7,781 nt of DNA, taken from Oscillospiraceae bacterium (GTDB lineage: Bacteria; Bacillota; Clostridia; Oscillospirales; UBA644). The stretch is taken from NCBI GenBank assembly GCA_015067385.1, contig SVMP01000102.1:1-7781 (forward strand), in the 5' to 3' direction. Under the pieces are notes generated by a model. It had not been told where the DNA came from. It searched no databases and worked only from the letters and a program-made list of their open reading frames with translations. The translations under genes and the position numbers were made by a program. Positions 1 through 5,872 of the stretch are shown here, piece by piece. The first letter of the stretch is position 1, and every line of letters begins with the position of its first letter.

Positions 1-858
1 AAGGCTGTTCGTGAAATGAACGAAGTTGCTGAAAAATCAGGCAAAGTTTTCGGTTTAATGTTCAATCAGAGAACAAACCCCGCATATCAGAAACTAAAAG
101 AAATGATGGATACAGGTGTACTCGGTGAAATGACAAGAGCTACCTGGATCATTACCGACTGGTACAGAACTCAGGCATACTACAACTCCGGCGGATGGCG
201 TGCTACATGGGCAGGCGAAGGCGGCGGCGTTCTTCTCAATCAGTGCCCCCACCAGATCGACCTCATGCAGTGGATCTGCGGCGTTCCGAAGAGAGTATTT
301 GCACAGGCTGACTTCGGTATGTATCATGATATTGAAGTTGAAGACAACGTAACTGCTGTTTACGAATACGAAAACGGCGCAAAAGGTCTTTTCGTTACGA
401 CCACCGGCGAATACCCCGGTACAAACAGATTTGAAGTTTCCGGTGACCTTGGTAAAGTTGTTATCGAGCACGGTAAATTTACATATTACAAAAACAACGG
501 CTCTGTTAAAGCAAATACAATGGGCGGAGACAACGGTTTCGGCGGTCTCAGCTGCGAAAAAGAGGAGATCGTTTTTGATAACGGCGGCGAACAGCATGTC
601 GGCATCCTCAACAACTTTGTTGACTGCATCCTCAACGGCACTCCCCTTCTCGCTCCCGGTGTTGAAGGTATCAGAGGTCTTACAGTTTCCAACGCTATGC
701 ATCTTTCCGCATGGACAGGCGGCTGGGTAGACGTTCCGTTCGACGAAGATAAATTCTACGATATTCTCAAAGAAAAAATCGAAACTTCGAGATACGTAAA
801 ACCCGAAGCTGCTTCGAAAGCTGCTGTTGATATTTCCAACACATACGGAAACAAATAA
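1..858 (+). CDS. Gfo/Idh/MocA-family oxidoreductase, 5'-truncated by window edge
   Basis: The frame is open from base 1 to a TAA at 856-858 (285 residues), so the ATG at 16 is internal and the true start lies upstream. What remains is the end of the NAD(P)-binding domain and the whole C-terminal alpha/beta substrate domain of a Gfo/Idh/MocA oxidoreductase, a family that oxidises or reduces sugars, inositols and related polyols with a nicotinamide cofactor in the cytoplasm. The family signature around the active site is visible: GGG, then Asn (238-240), His (250-252) and Asp (259-261), in the spacing N-x3-H-x2-D, where the His is usually catalytic. The N-terminal GxGxxG and EKP motifs are outside the window. 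The protein is about 75% identical by eye to the next gene, so the pair arose by tandem duplication. Substrate cannot be assigned. Family assignment is firm. Confidence 0.93.
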   Translation, partial: KAVREMNEVAEKSGKVFGLMFNQRTNPAYQKLKEMMDTGVLGEMTRATWIITDWYRTQAYYNSGGWRATWAGEGGGVLLNQCPHQIDLMQWICGVPKRVFAQADFGMYHDIEVEDNVTAVYEYENGAKGLFVTTTGEYPGTNRFEVSGDLGKVVIEHGKFTYYKNNGSVKANTMGGDNGFGGLSCEKEEIVFDNGGEQHVGILNNFVDCILNGTPLLAPGVEGIRGLTVSNAMHLSAWTGGWVDVPFDEDKFYDILKEKIETSRYVKPEAASKAAVDISNTYGNK

Positions 859-879
859 GCAAAAAAAGAGGTGTCTGTA

Positions 880-2052
880 ATGGAAAACGTCCGTTTAGGC
901 ATAATCGGCCTCGGCAACATGGGTTACAGCCATGTAAAAAACTATGTTACGGGGAAACTTAAAAATGTAAAACTGACCGCTATCTGCGATATCGATCCGA
1001 AGAGACTCGATATAGTAAGCAAAGAAGTCGGTCCTGAAGTTAAAACATTCGATCGATCAGAAGACCTTATCCGTTCGGGAGAAGTTGATGCGATAGTTAT
1101 TGCAACTCCGCACTATTTCCATCCCCCGATCACTATCGACGGTTTCAAAAACGGACTTCACGTTTTAACCGAAAAGCCTGCAGGTGTTTATACGAAAGCT
1201 GTTCGTGAAATGAATGAAGCGGCAGAAGCTTCGGGCAAGGTTTTCGGTATAATGTATAATCAGAGAACGAATCCTGCGTATCAGAAGCTCAAAGCAATGG
1301 TTGAAAGCGGCGAACTCGGCGAGTTGACAAGAGTTGTCTGGATAATTACCGACTGGTACAGAACCCAGGCATACTACAATTCGGGCGGATGGCGTGCAAC
1401 ATGGGCAGGCGAAGGCGGCGGCGTTCTTCTCAATCAGTGCCCTCATCAGATCGATCTTATGCAGTGGATCTGCGGCGTTCCGAAACGTGTTTTTGCAAAA
1501 GCTGAATTCGGTAAATTTCATAATATTGAAGTTGAAGATTGTGTTACAGCGATGTACGAATACGAAAACGGCGCTACGGGTATGTTCATGACGACAACGG
1601 GCGAATTCCCCGGCACGAACAGACTTGAGATAGCAGGCGACCTCGGCAAAGTCGTTATCGAAGGCGGCAAGTTCATTCATTATAAGAACAGCACTTCCGT
1701 CAGAGAAAACACCATGGACACATCCTCAAGATATGTCGGTCCGACTTGCGAAGTCGAAGAGATCAAGTTTGACAATGCGGGCGAACAGCACGCAGGTATA
1801 ATGAACAACTTTATCGATTCTATAATCAACGGCACCCCCCTCCTCGCTCCCGGTATCGAAGGCATAAGAGGTCTCACCGTTTCAAACGCTATGCATCTTT
1901 CGGCATGGACAGGCGACTGGGTAGAGATTCCGTTCGATGAAGATAAATATTATGATCTTTTGAAAGAAAAGATCGATAATTCAACATTTGTTAAACCCGA
2001 AGTCGCTCCCGGCTCTGTTGAAGAAATTTCGGGAACGTACTCAAATAATTAA
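880..2052 (+). CDS. Gfo/Idh/MocA-family NAD(P)-dependent oxidoreductase, complete paralogue
   Basis: A complete 390-aa cytoplasmic oxidoreductase of typical family length. The N-terminal Rossmann fold carries G10-L-G12-N-M-G15 for the dinucleotide, followed by the family's E98-K99-P100 cofactor motif. The C-terminal domain has N185, H189 and D192 in the N-x3-H-x2-D signature, with H189 the likely catalytic residue. The start is set at ATG 880 because AGAGGTG (867-873) lies 6 nt upstream. A GTG at 871 in the same frame overlaps that ribosome binding site and is less likely. The gene begins 21 nt after its paralogue and is followed after 1 nt by the MATE exporter, so all three are probably co-transcribed. 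The two paralogues share an unbroken 44-nt identity across the active-site region and diverge most at about residues 275-285. Two related dehydrogenases may handle related sugars or successive steps; the substrate is unknown. Confidence 0.95.
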   Translation: MENVRLGIIGLGNMGYSHVKNYVTGKLKNVKLTAICDIDPKRLDIVSKEVGPEVKTFDRSEDLIRSGEVDAIVIATPHYFHPPITIDGFKNGLHVLTEKPAGVYTKAVREMNEAAEASGKVFGIMYNQRTNPAYQKLKAMVESGELGELTRVVWIITDWYRTQAYYNSGGWRATWAGEGGGVLLNQCPHQIDLMQWICGVPKRVFAKAEFGKFHNIEVEDCVTAMYEYENGATGMFMTTTGEFPGTNRLEIAGDLGKVVIEGGKFIHYKNSTSVRENTMDTSSRYVGPTCEVEEIKFDNAGEQHAGIMNNFIDSIINGTPLLAPGIEGIRGLTVSNAMHLSAWTGDWVEIPFDEDKYYDLLKEKIDNSTFVKPEVAPGSVEEISGTYSNN

Positions 2053-2053
2053 A

Positions 2054-3406
2054 ATGAGAAATAAAAACAGTATAAATTTTACTGAGGGGAAGATTCTTTC
2101 CCCTCTTCTCATGTTCTGCTTGCCTATTTTCGCGGCACTTTTCCTGCAAGCGATGTACGGTGCGGTAGACTTGATGGTAATCGGTCAGTTCGACGATGCA
2201 GCAGGTGTCTCGGGTGTCGGTACGGGAAGCGCAGTTATGATGCTCGTAACGACGATAATCAACGGCTTTGCAGTCGGCACGACCGTAATGATAGGCAGAA
2301 GAATAGGCGAAAACGCACCCGAAAAAGCAGGCAAAGCAATCGGCGCTTCGATCTTTCTTTTTGCGATACTTTCCGTTGTTTTGACGGTTCTTATGCTTGT
2401 TTACGCAGAGCCGCTCGCAAGGTTGATGAAAGCGCCTGAAGAAGCTTTTGATGAGACGGTCACATACGTCCGCATCTGTTCATCAGGTATCATTTTCATA
2501 ACGGCGTATAACGTTATCGGCGGTATTTTCAGAGGTCTCGGAAACTCGACGCTTCCGATGATATTCGTTGCGATAGCGTGTGTTGTAAATATTATCGGCG
2601 ACCTTTTATTTGTTGCGATATTTAAAATGAACGTTGCAGGTGCGGCGCTCGCGACGATAATGGCGCAGATGGTTTCTGTAATTCTGTCACTTGTAATAAT
2701 AAGAAGACAGAAGCTTCCGTTTAAATTTGCGCTCAAAGATATCGGTTTTCATAAAGAAGAGCTGAAAACGATCATAAAGATCGGTTCTCCCATATCTTTT
2801 CAGGATGCGCTTACGCACTTTTCATTCCTTATGATCAATGCGATAACGAACAACATAGGTCTTGCGGAATCGGCAGGATACGGTGTTGCGGAAAGAGTAA
2901 CGGGATTTATTTTCCTCGTTCCGTCGGCAGTAATGTCGGGAATTACAGCATTTGTAGCGCAAAACTACGGTGCAGGTAAGCTCGACAGAGCGCGTCAAGG
3001 TATGAAAACGGGAATCTTTGCAGGAAGTATAGGCGGTCTTGTGCTTTTCCTTCTCGGATTTTTCTTTGCCGAACCACTTTCATCGATATTCGCAAACGAT
3101 CCTGCGGTAATCGAACAGGCAGCGCTATATTTAAAAGGCTTTTCTTCGGACTGTCTTTTAACATGTACGCTTTTCAGCTTTATCGGTTATTTCAACGGCT
3201 GCGGAGAGACGACGTGCGTTATGCTGCAAGGTATTACGGCATCGTTCTTATTCAGAGTTCCGCTTTCATGGCTGCTTGCAAATATCGAAGGCGCATCGCT
3301 CATGACGATCGGCTTTGCCGCTCCGCTCGCAACGGTTTACGGCATAATCTTCTGCATAATAGCCTACATATTTATAGTAAAAAAACAAAATAAGTTAATG
3401 AACTGA
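2054..3406 (+). CDS. MATE-family efflux transporter
   Basis: A 450-aa, very hydrophobic inner-membrane protein with about 12 predicted helices and the two-bundle layout of MATE (multidrug and toxic compound extrusion) antiporters, which export cationic compounds or metabolites using a Na+ or H+ gradient. The N-terminal FTEGKILSPLLMFCLPI segment and the first-helix VDLMVIGQF motif fit the clostridial DinF/MepA-like branch. Length matches the family (about 440-460). The start is ATG 2054, 1 nt after the preceding stop. No strong ribosome binding site is visible, so translational coupling to the oxidoreductase gene is likely. The same frame is open from 1988, but that would run 65 nt into the previous gene and add a non-family N-terminus. 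Export of a product or substrate of the neighbouring dehydrogenases is a guess; the drug or metabolite specificity cannot be read from sequence. Confidence 0.94.
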   Translation: MRNKNSINFTEGKILSPLLMFCLPIFAALFLQAMYGAVDLMVIGQFDDAAGVSGVGTGSAVMMLVTTIINGFAVGTTVMIGRRIGENAPEKAGKAIGASIFLFAILSVVLTVLMLVYAEPLARLMKAPEEAFDETVTYVRICSSGIIFITAYNVIGGIFRGLGNSTLPMIFVAIACVVNIIGDLLFVAIFKMNVAGAALATIMAQMVSVILSLVIIRRQKLPFKFALKDIGFHKEELKTIIKIGSPISFQDALTHFSFLMINAITNNIGLAESAGYGVAERVTGFIFLVPSAVMSGITAFVAQNYGAGKLDRARQGMKTGIFAGSIGGLVLFLLGFFFAEPLSSIFANDPAVIEQAALYLKGFSSDCLLTCTLFSFIGYFNGCGETTCVMLQGITASFLFRVPLSWLLANIEGASLMTIGFAAPLATVYGIIFCIIAYIFIVKKQNKLMN

Positions 3407-3409
3407 AAA

Positions 3410-3444
3410 AACTCTTCCTTTGCCGTTACGACAGAGGAAGAGTT
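3410..3444. terminator. Bidirectional intrinsic terminator between convergent genes
   Basis: An inverted repeat, 3410-3422 against 3432-3444, forms a 13-bp stem with one T-G wobble and a 9-nt loop. On the + strand it is followed by a T-rich stretch (3446-3454) and would stop the oxidoreductase/MATE operon. Read on the - strand, the stem is followed by a run of six T (complement of 3405-3410), which would stop the LytTR/DUF3021 operon. It sits exactly in the 42-nt gap between the two convergent stop codons. Confidence 0.88.
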
Positions 3445-3448
3445 GATT

Positions 3449-3871
3449 TTATTTAAGGCTTTTGTTGAGTCTGTTACCGAGAGTTTTTATGCAGACAAAA
3501 ACTGTTATCCACACGATAAAATAAACGACAACAAATATGAGCGTAAAAATAAGCAGAACAGCAGGCTCGAATGGAATCCATGAATTGATTATATAACAAA
3601 GGCTATATGAAACATAAAGAGATAAAAAGTGAACAAAAAGTGATTTTGCGATCGGCCAATGCTCGATCTGATTAAAGACACTTGCACCGGCATGGATAAA
3701 TGCAAGAATATAAGTTGAAACGATACTCGTAAAAACATCCGCTCCGCTGAGGGTAAAGTCATCGATGATAAACTGTAAGATCAAATAAACTATACTGCAA
3801 ATTATCGGTCCGAAACCTCCGAACATCATACCTCTCAAAAAAAACTTTTTAACATAATTGTTTTTCATCAT
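3449..3871 (-). CDS. DUF3021-family four-helix membrane protein
   Basis: A 140-aa membrane protein with four hydrophobic segments at roughly residues 12-35, 46-66, 76-95 and 103-125 and a basic C-terminal tail. The E70-H71-W72 motif after helix 2 and the following H81 within helix 3 match the DUF3021 family, which is almost always encoded beside a LytTR regulator, as here. Its ATG (3871) overlaps the regulator's TGA (ATGA), so the two are translationally coupled; AGAAAGGA lies 10 nt upstream. In streptococcal LytTR regulatory systems such as HdrRM and BrsRM, a membrane partner holds the LytTR protein inactive. By analogy this protein could be a membrane anti-activator or sensor, but that is inference and the signal is unknown. 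A second ATG directly follows the first and cannot be excluded as the start. Confidence 0.9.
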   Translation of the reverse strand: MMKNNYVKKFFLRGMMFGGFGPIICSIVYLILQFIIDDFTLSGADVFTSIVSTYILAFIHAGASVFNQIEHWPIAKSLFVHFLSLYVSYSLCYIINSWIPFEPAVLLIFTLIFVVVYFIVWITVFVCIKTLGNRLNKSLK

Positions 3872-4305
3872 TTTAAACCAATCCTTTCTTTAACTCTTTT
3901 AACTTGACGGCGGGAAACATAATCTTTATATCCGTTTTTTAATATTACAGTCAATGAGCCGCCGAGAGAAGCACCGAATTTTGAAATTTTGCGAATATTG
4001 CAAAGACACGACTGATTGATCTTCACAAAATCAGCCGAAACAAGTTCCTCGATTTCATAAAGCCGTTGATTTATTCTGAATTTTCCGCTGTCCGTCAAAG
4101 CATATATCTTGTTTTCTTCAACGATAAAACAATAAATTTCAGTTGGGGAAAGCTTTACGGTATCGCGGTTTTCGTCATAGCCGAGAAGCTCCGTCTCGAT
4201 ATTTGAAATATACGATTCTATATCTTCGATCTGTTTTGTTCGCTGTTTTGCATAAATAAGTACTTTTTCTTCACATGAATTATCTATGATCGTCTGAAAT
4301 TTCAT
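3868..4305 (-). CDS. LytTR-family DNA-binding transcriptional regulator
   Basis: A 145-aa cytoplasmic regulator with no receiver domain. Residues 1-45 form a helical lead-in, and about 48-143 are a LytTR DNA-binding domain. Family hallmarks are LSPTEIYCFIVEENKIY (52-68), the F93-V-K-I-N-Q-S-C-L-C-N-I-R-K-I segment, and the closing Y-x2-Y-V-S131-R-R that normally contacts DNA. The start is ATG 4305 because GGAGG (4317-4313) lies 7 nt upstream. An in-frame ATG at 4338 overlaps the promoter and would place the ribosome binding site inside the gene. Architecture and partner match the stand-alone LytTR plus DUF3021 pairs common in Firmicutes, which often autoregulate. The target genes are unknown. 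The divergent B12 operon promoter is only about 80 nt from its own promoter and is a candidate target. Confidence 0.93.
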   Translation of the reverse strand: MKFQTIIDNSCEEKVLIYAKQRTKQIEDIESYISNIETELLGYDENRDTVKLSPTEIYCFIVEENKIYALTDSGKFRINQRLYEIEELVSADFVKINQSCLCNIRKISKFGASLGGSLTVILKNGYKDYVSRRQVKRVKERIGLK

Positions 4306-4326
4306 TTGTCTTCCTCCTTTGATAAC

Positions 4327-4354
4327 AGTATACCACAACCGATTTTTTTGTCAA
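4327..4354 (-). promoter_or_regulatory. Sigma-A promoter for the LytTR/DUF3021 operon
   Basis: On the - strand, TTGACA (4354-4349) is separated by 16 nt from TATACT (4332-4327), and TGG directly before the -10 makes it an extended -10 element. Transcription would begin near 4320, leaving a very short leader that opens almost at the AAGGAGG ribosome binding site. The perfect -35 box suggests a strong promoter unless it is repressed. Confidence 0.85.
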
Positions 4355-4432
4355 CGGTTTCAGAGCGTTCGGTCAATTTGAAAATGTAAGCGGTAAAATA
4401 TCCGATTATTTCAAAAAAACAAAAAAGTTATA

Positions 4433-4461
4433 TTGACTTTTGATGATTGCTGTGATATAAT
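4433..4461 (+). promoter_or_regulatory. Sigma-A promoter for the B12-riboswitch operon
   Basis: TTGACT (4433-4438) and a perfect TATAAT (4456-4461) are 17 nt apart, with TGA in front of the -10 (extended -10). Poly-A tracts at 4413-4426, just upstream of the -35, resemble an UP element. Transcription should start near 4468, a little before the cobalamin aptamer. Strong constitutive initiation with control by the riboswitch is the usual arrangement. Confidence 0.88.
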
Positions 4462-4479
4462 TTCGTTGTTAATCAAATA

Positions 4480-4580
4480 TTGCAATACGGTTCGGGCGAT
4501 GCCCGATAAGAGGGAAGTTCGGTGCAAATCCGTCGCAACTGCCATTACCGTAAAAGTCGGAAAACTCACCGTAAAAGCAA
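4480..4580 (+). promoter_or_regulatory. Cobalamin riboswitch aptamer (compact form)
   Basis: Conserved cobalamin-riboswitch elements appear in order. A GGGAA (4512-4516) is followed by the GGTGCAAATCC hairpin (4521-4531). Next come a GCAACTG core (4535-4541) and a divergent B12 box running AGTCGG (4555-4560) to CACC (4567-4570). The closing helix can be drawn: 4480-4483 with 4577-4580, then 4486-4491 with 4568-4573, giving the usual GGT/ACC pairing of the B12 box. A 5-bp CGGGC/GCCCG hairpin (4493-4505) lies inside it. TGCC at 4540-4543 could form the loop kissing contact with GGCA at 4581-4584 or 4598-4601. At about 100 nt it lacks the large peripheral arms of the classic form, which suggests a small Cbl-II-like class; that subclass call is tentative. 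It should sense a corrinoid and control the operon downstream. Confidence 0.85.
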
Positions 4581-4601
4581 GGCAAGAAACATTTTTGGGC
4601 A

Positions 4602-4702
4602 AAGAAGAATGCAGCCGTTTCGGAATAACAGGATAGGTGTACCCTTTTATATCTTTGCTTCAAACTTTTGCCTGCAATTCAATGAAACAGTTGCGTCTTC
4701 TT
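4602..4702 (+). promoter_or_regulatory. Possible antiterminator pairing of the riboswitch expression platform
   Basis: AAGAAGAATGC at 4602-4612 can pair with the left arm of the downstream terminator (4693-4702), forming 10 bp with one bulged A and one G-T wobble. This would prevent the terminator from forming. A rival hairpin, 4607-4614 with 4672-4680 (8 bp, one bulge), uses the same bases and would free the terminator. Two mutually exclusive folds are what a transcription-attenuating riboswitch needs. The model is drawn by hand without energy calculation. Confidence 0.55.
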
Positions 4703-4730
4703 CGGTAAACACGGAGAAAGACGCTTTTTT
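4693..4730 (+). terminator. Riboswitch-controlled intrinsic terminator
   Basis: The stem is GCGTCTT (4693-4699) with AAGACGC (4718-4724), extended by CTTCG (4700-4704) with CGGAG (4712-4716) across one bulged A. The loop is 7 nt, and six T follow directly (4725-4730). It lies between the aptamer and the first gene's ribosome binding site, so it can stop the operon when B12 is bound. Confidence 0.88.
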
Positions 4731-4750
4731 ATTGTTTGAAAGGAACGCAA

Positions 4751-5026
4751 ATGAGCGATAAATTTGACAGGCAATCGTGCATATCTCTGTTAAAAGAAAA
4801 GAAAAAAGAACTTGATGCCGCAGGCGATGACCGTTTTCCGAAAAGATCGGATTTTACGGAAGAGCAGATCGTTGCGATCAAAGCGTTTCTGGGACCGTGG
4901 CCGAGAGCACTCGAGGAATCAGGCTTAAAGCAAGCCGACCCGAACAGAGAGACAGACAAAATGCAGAAAAGAATTGCGTTAAAACGTAAAAAAACAGAGG
5001 TCAAAAAGGTAAAAAAGGGCTCGTGA
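4751..5026 (+). CDS. Small basic protein with homing-endonuclease-associated-repeat-like motif
   Basis: A 91-aa protein, first gene after the B12 riboswitch. Residues 8-60 resemble one copy of the homing endonuclease-associated repeat (HNH-linked DNA-binding helical repeat): an amphipathic helix, then F29-P-K-R-S-D-F, then the typical L47-G-P-W-P-R-A-L-E-E-S-G-L-K60 signature. Residues 61-91 are a highly charged Lys/Arg-rich tail that would suit nucleic-acid binding. No signal peptide or membrane segment is seen, so it is probably cytoplasmic. ATG 4751 is chosen because AAAGGAA (4739-4745) sits 5-6 nt upstream; a TTG at 4736 lies before that site and is rejected. It starts 20 nt after the terminator and ends 54 nt before the secreted DUF4430-like gene. 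Function is unknown: a DNA-binding auxiliary regulator is possible, but a role in B12 uptake is not evident from sequence. Confidence 0.75.
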   Translation: MSDKFDRQSCISLLKEKKKELDAAGDDRFPKRSDFTEEQIVAIKAFLGPWPRALEESGLKQADPNRETDKMQKRIALKRKKTEVKKVKKGS

Positions 5027-5037
5027 CCGTGTTTTTA

Positions 5038-5049
5038 ACCTTTAAAGGT
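5038..5049. repeat. Perfect 12-bp palindrome in intergenic gap
   Basis: ACCTTTAAAGGT is a perfect inverted repeat in the 54-nt space between the small basic gene and the wall-anchored protein gene. It is flanked by T-rich sequence on the left and A-rich on the right, which lengthens the symmetry imperfectly. It could be an operator-like site or a weak mRNA hairpin; nothing else identifies its role. Confidence 0.4.
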
Positions 5050-5080
5050 AAAATAAAAATAAAAAAGGAATGATAATAAA

Positions 5081-5872
5081 ATGAAAAAATTTATTAGAAT
5101 TATGATCGTCATGGCTATGATCTTCAGCCTTTGCGCTATTCCGATGGCGGCACAAGGCGTTGAAGTGACAGTAACGATCGCAAACGGCGATATTATGGTT
5201 CACGACACAGTTTCAGTATCGGATGCTGACGGCGACGGTGTTATCTCCATTGCTGATGCTCTCTATGCGGCACACGAAGAAAATTACGACGGCGGCGCAA
5301 GCGCAGGTTTCGGCACAGAAGATACCCAATGGGGCATTTCTCTCATGAAACTTTGGGGCGTTGAAAACGGCGGAAGCTACGGCTATCAGATAAACAACGG
5401 CAACCCGATGAGTCTTGCAGATCCGATAAAAGACGGCGACTACGTTTATTCTTACGTTTATACCGATACCGTCGGTTTTTCCGATACGTACACTTTCTTT
5501 AACGAACTCACCGTTAATGCAAAAGAAGGTCAGTTTATTGATCTTATTCTTTCCGCAGCAGGTTATGATGAAAACTGGGCACCGATTACTCTTCCCGTTG
5601 AAGGCGCAACAATTACTATAAACGGAGAAAAGACCGAATTTGTAACCGACGCGGAAGGTAAAGTTTCTGTTATAATCGACAAGGCAGGCAAATACACCGT
5701 AAGCGCAGTATCCGAAACGATGACTCTTGTACCCCCTGTTTGCACTGCGACCGTTGCGGCTGAATCAAACCCCTCAACTTCCGACAGCGATATGATGATC
5801 TTTGCTGCAACTGCGATCGTTGTAATCGGCGCTGTTATGATGATAAGAAAAAGGAATGTAAATGAGAAATAA
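5081..5872 (+). CDS. Secreted, wall-anchored DUF4430-like protein with EF-hand/dockerin-like loop
   Basis: A 263-aa surface protein. Residues 1-24 are a signal peptide (basic MKKFIR, hydrophobic core, likely cut after AMAA or MAAQG). Residues 27-130 form a beta-rich domain. It holds a canonical EF-hand/dockerin-type calcium loop, D48-x-D50-x-D52-x-V54-x-S56-x2-D59, followed by the DUF4430-type pattern: S99-YGYQINNG and a K117-D-G-D turn. Residues about 160-225 look like an Ig-like or carboxypeptidase-regulatory-like beta sandwich. The end is a sortase-type signal: N230-P-S-T-S-D, a hydrophobic helix (about 238-255), then RKR. NPSTS is a variant of LPxTG/NPxTG. AGGA (5066-5069) lies 11 nt before the start, and the gene overlaps the next one by 11 nt. 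In context it may be an outer corrinoid receptor; binding is inferred from the riboswitch and the neighbouring gene, not shown. Confidence 0.85.
   Translation: MKKFIRIMIVMAMIFSLCAIPMAAQGVEVTVTIANGDIMVHDTVSVSDADGDGVISIADALYAAHEENYDGGASAGFGTEDTQWGISLMKLWGVENGGSYGYQINNGNPMSLADPIKDGDYVYSYVYTDTVGFSDTYTFFNELTVNAKEGQFIDLILSAAGYDENWAPITLPVEGATITINGEKTEFVTDAEGKVSVIIDKAGKYTVSAVSETMTLVPPVCTATVAAESNPSTSDSDMMIFAATAIVVIGAVMMIRKRNVNEK

Noticed and set aside
94..702. A 202-codon open frame on the - strand inside the first oxidoreductase gene
   Set aside because: It lies wholly antisense to a well-supported gene, has no ribosome binding site or recognisable motif, and a comparable antisense frame appears in the paralogue, as expected from shared codon bias.
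871..879. GTG at 871 as the start of the second oxidoreductase
   Set aside because: It overlaps the AGAGGTG ribosome binding site that is well placed for ATG 880.
1988..2053. Upstream ATG at 1988 for the MATE gene
   Set aside because: It would overlap the previous gene by 65 nt and add residues unlike MATE N-termini; ATG 2054 gives the usual length.
4350..4376. Possible LytTR binding repeats upstream of the regulator gene
   Set aside because: One ACCGTTGAC on the - strand partly fits the family consensus, but no second copy occurs at the expected spacing of about 21 nt.
4411..4663. Several 60-70 codon open frames on both strands across the riboswitch leader
   Set aside because: They cover a structured RNA region and a promoter, have no good ribosome binding site, and resemble no protein.
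5222..5257. Cellulosome dockerin domain
   Set aside because: Only one calcium loop is present and it runs into a beta domain; true type I dockerins have two loops with linking helices.
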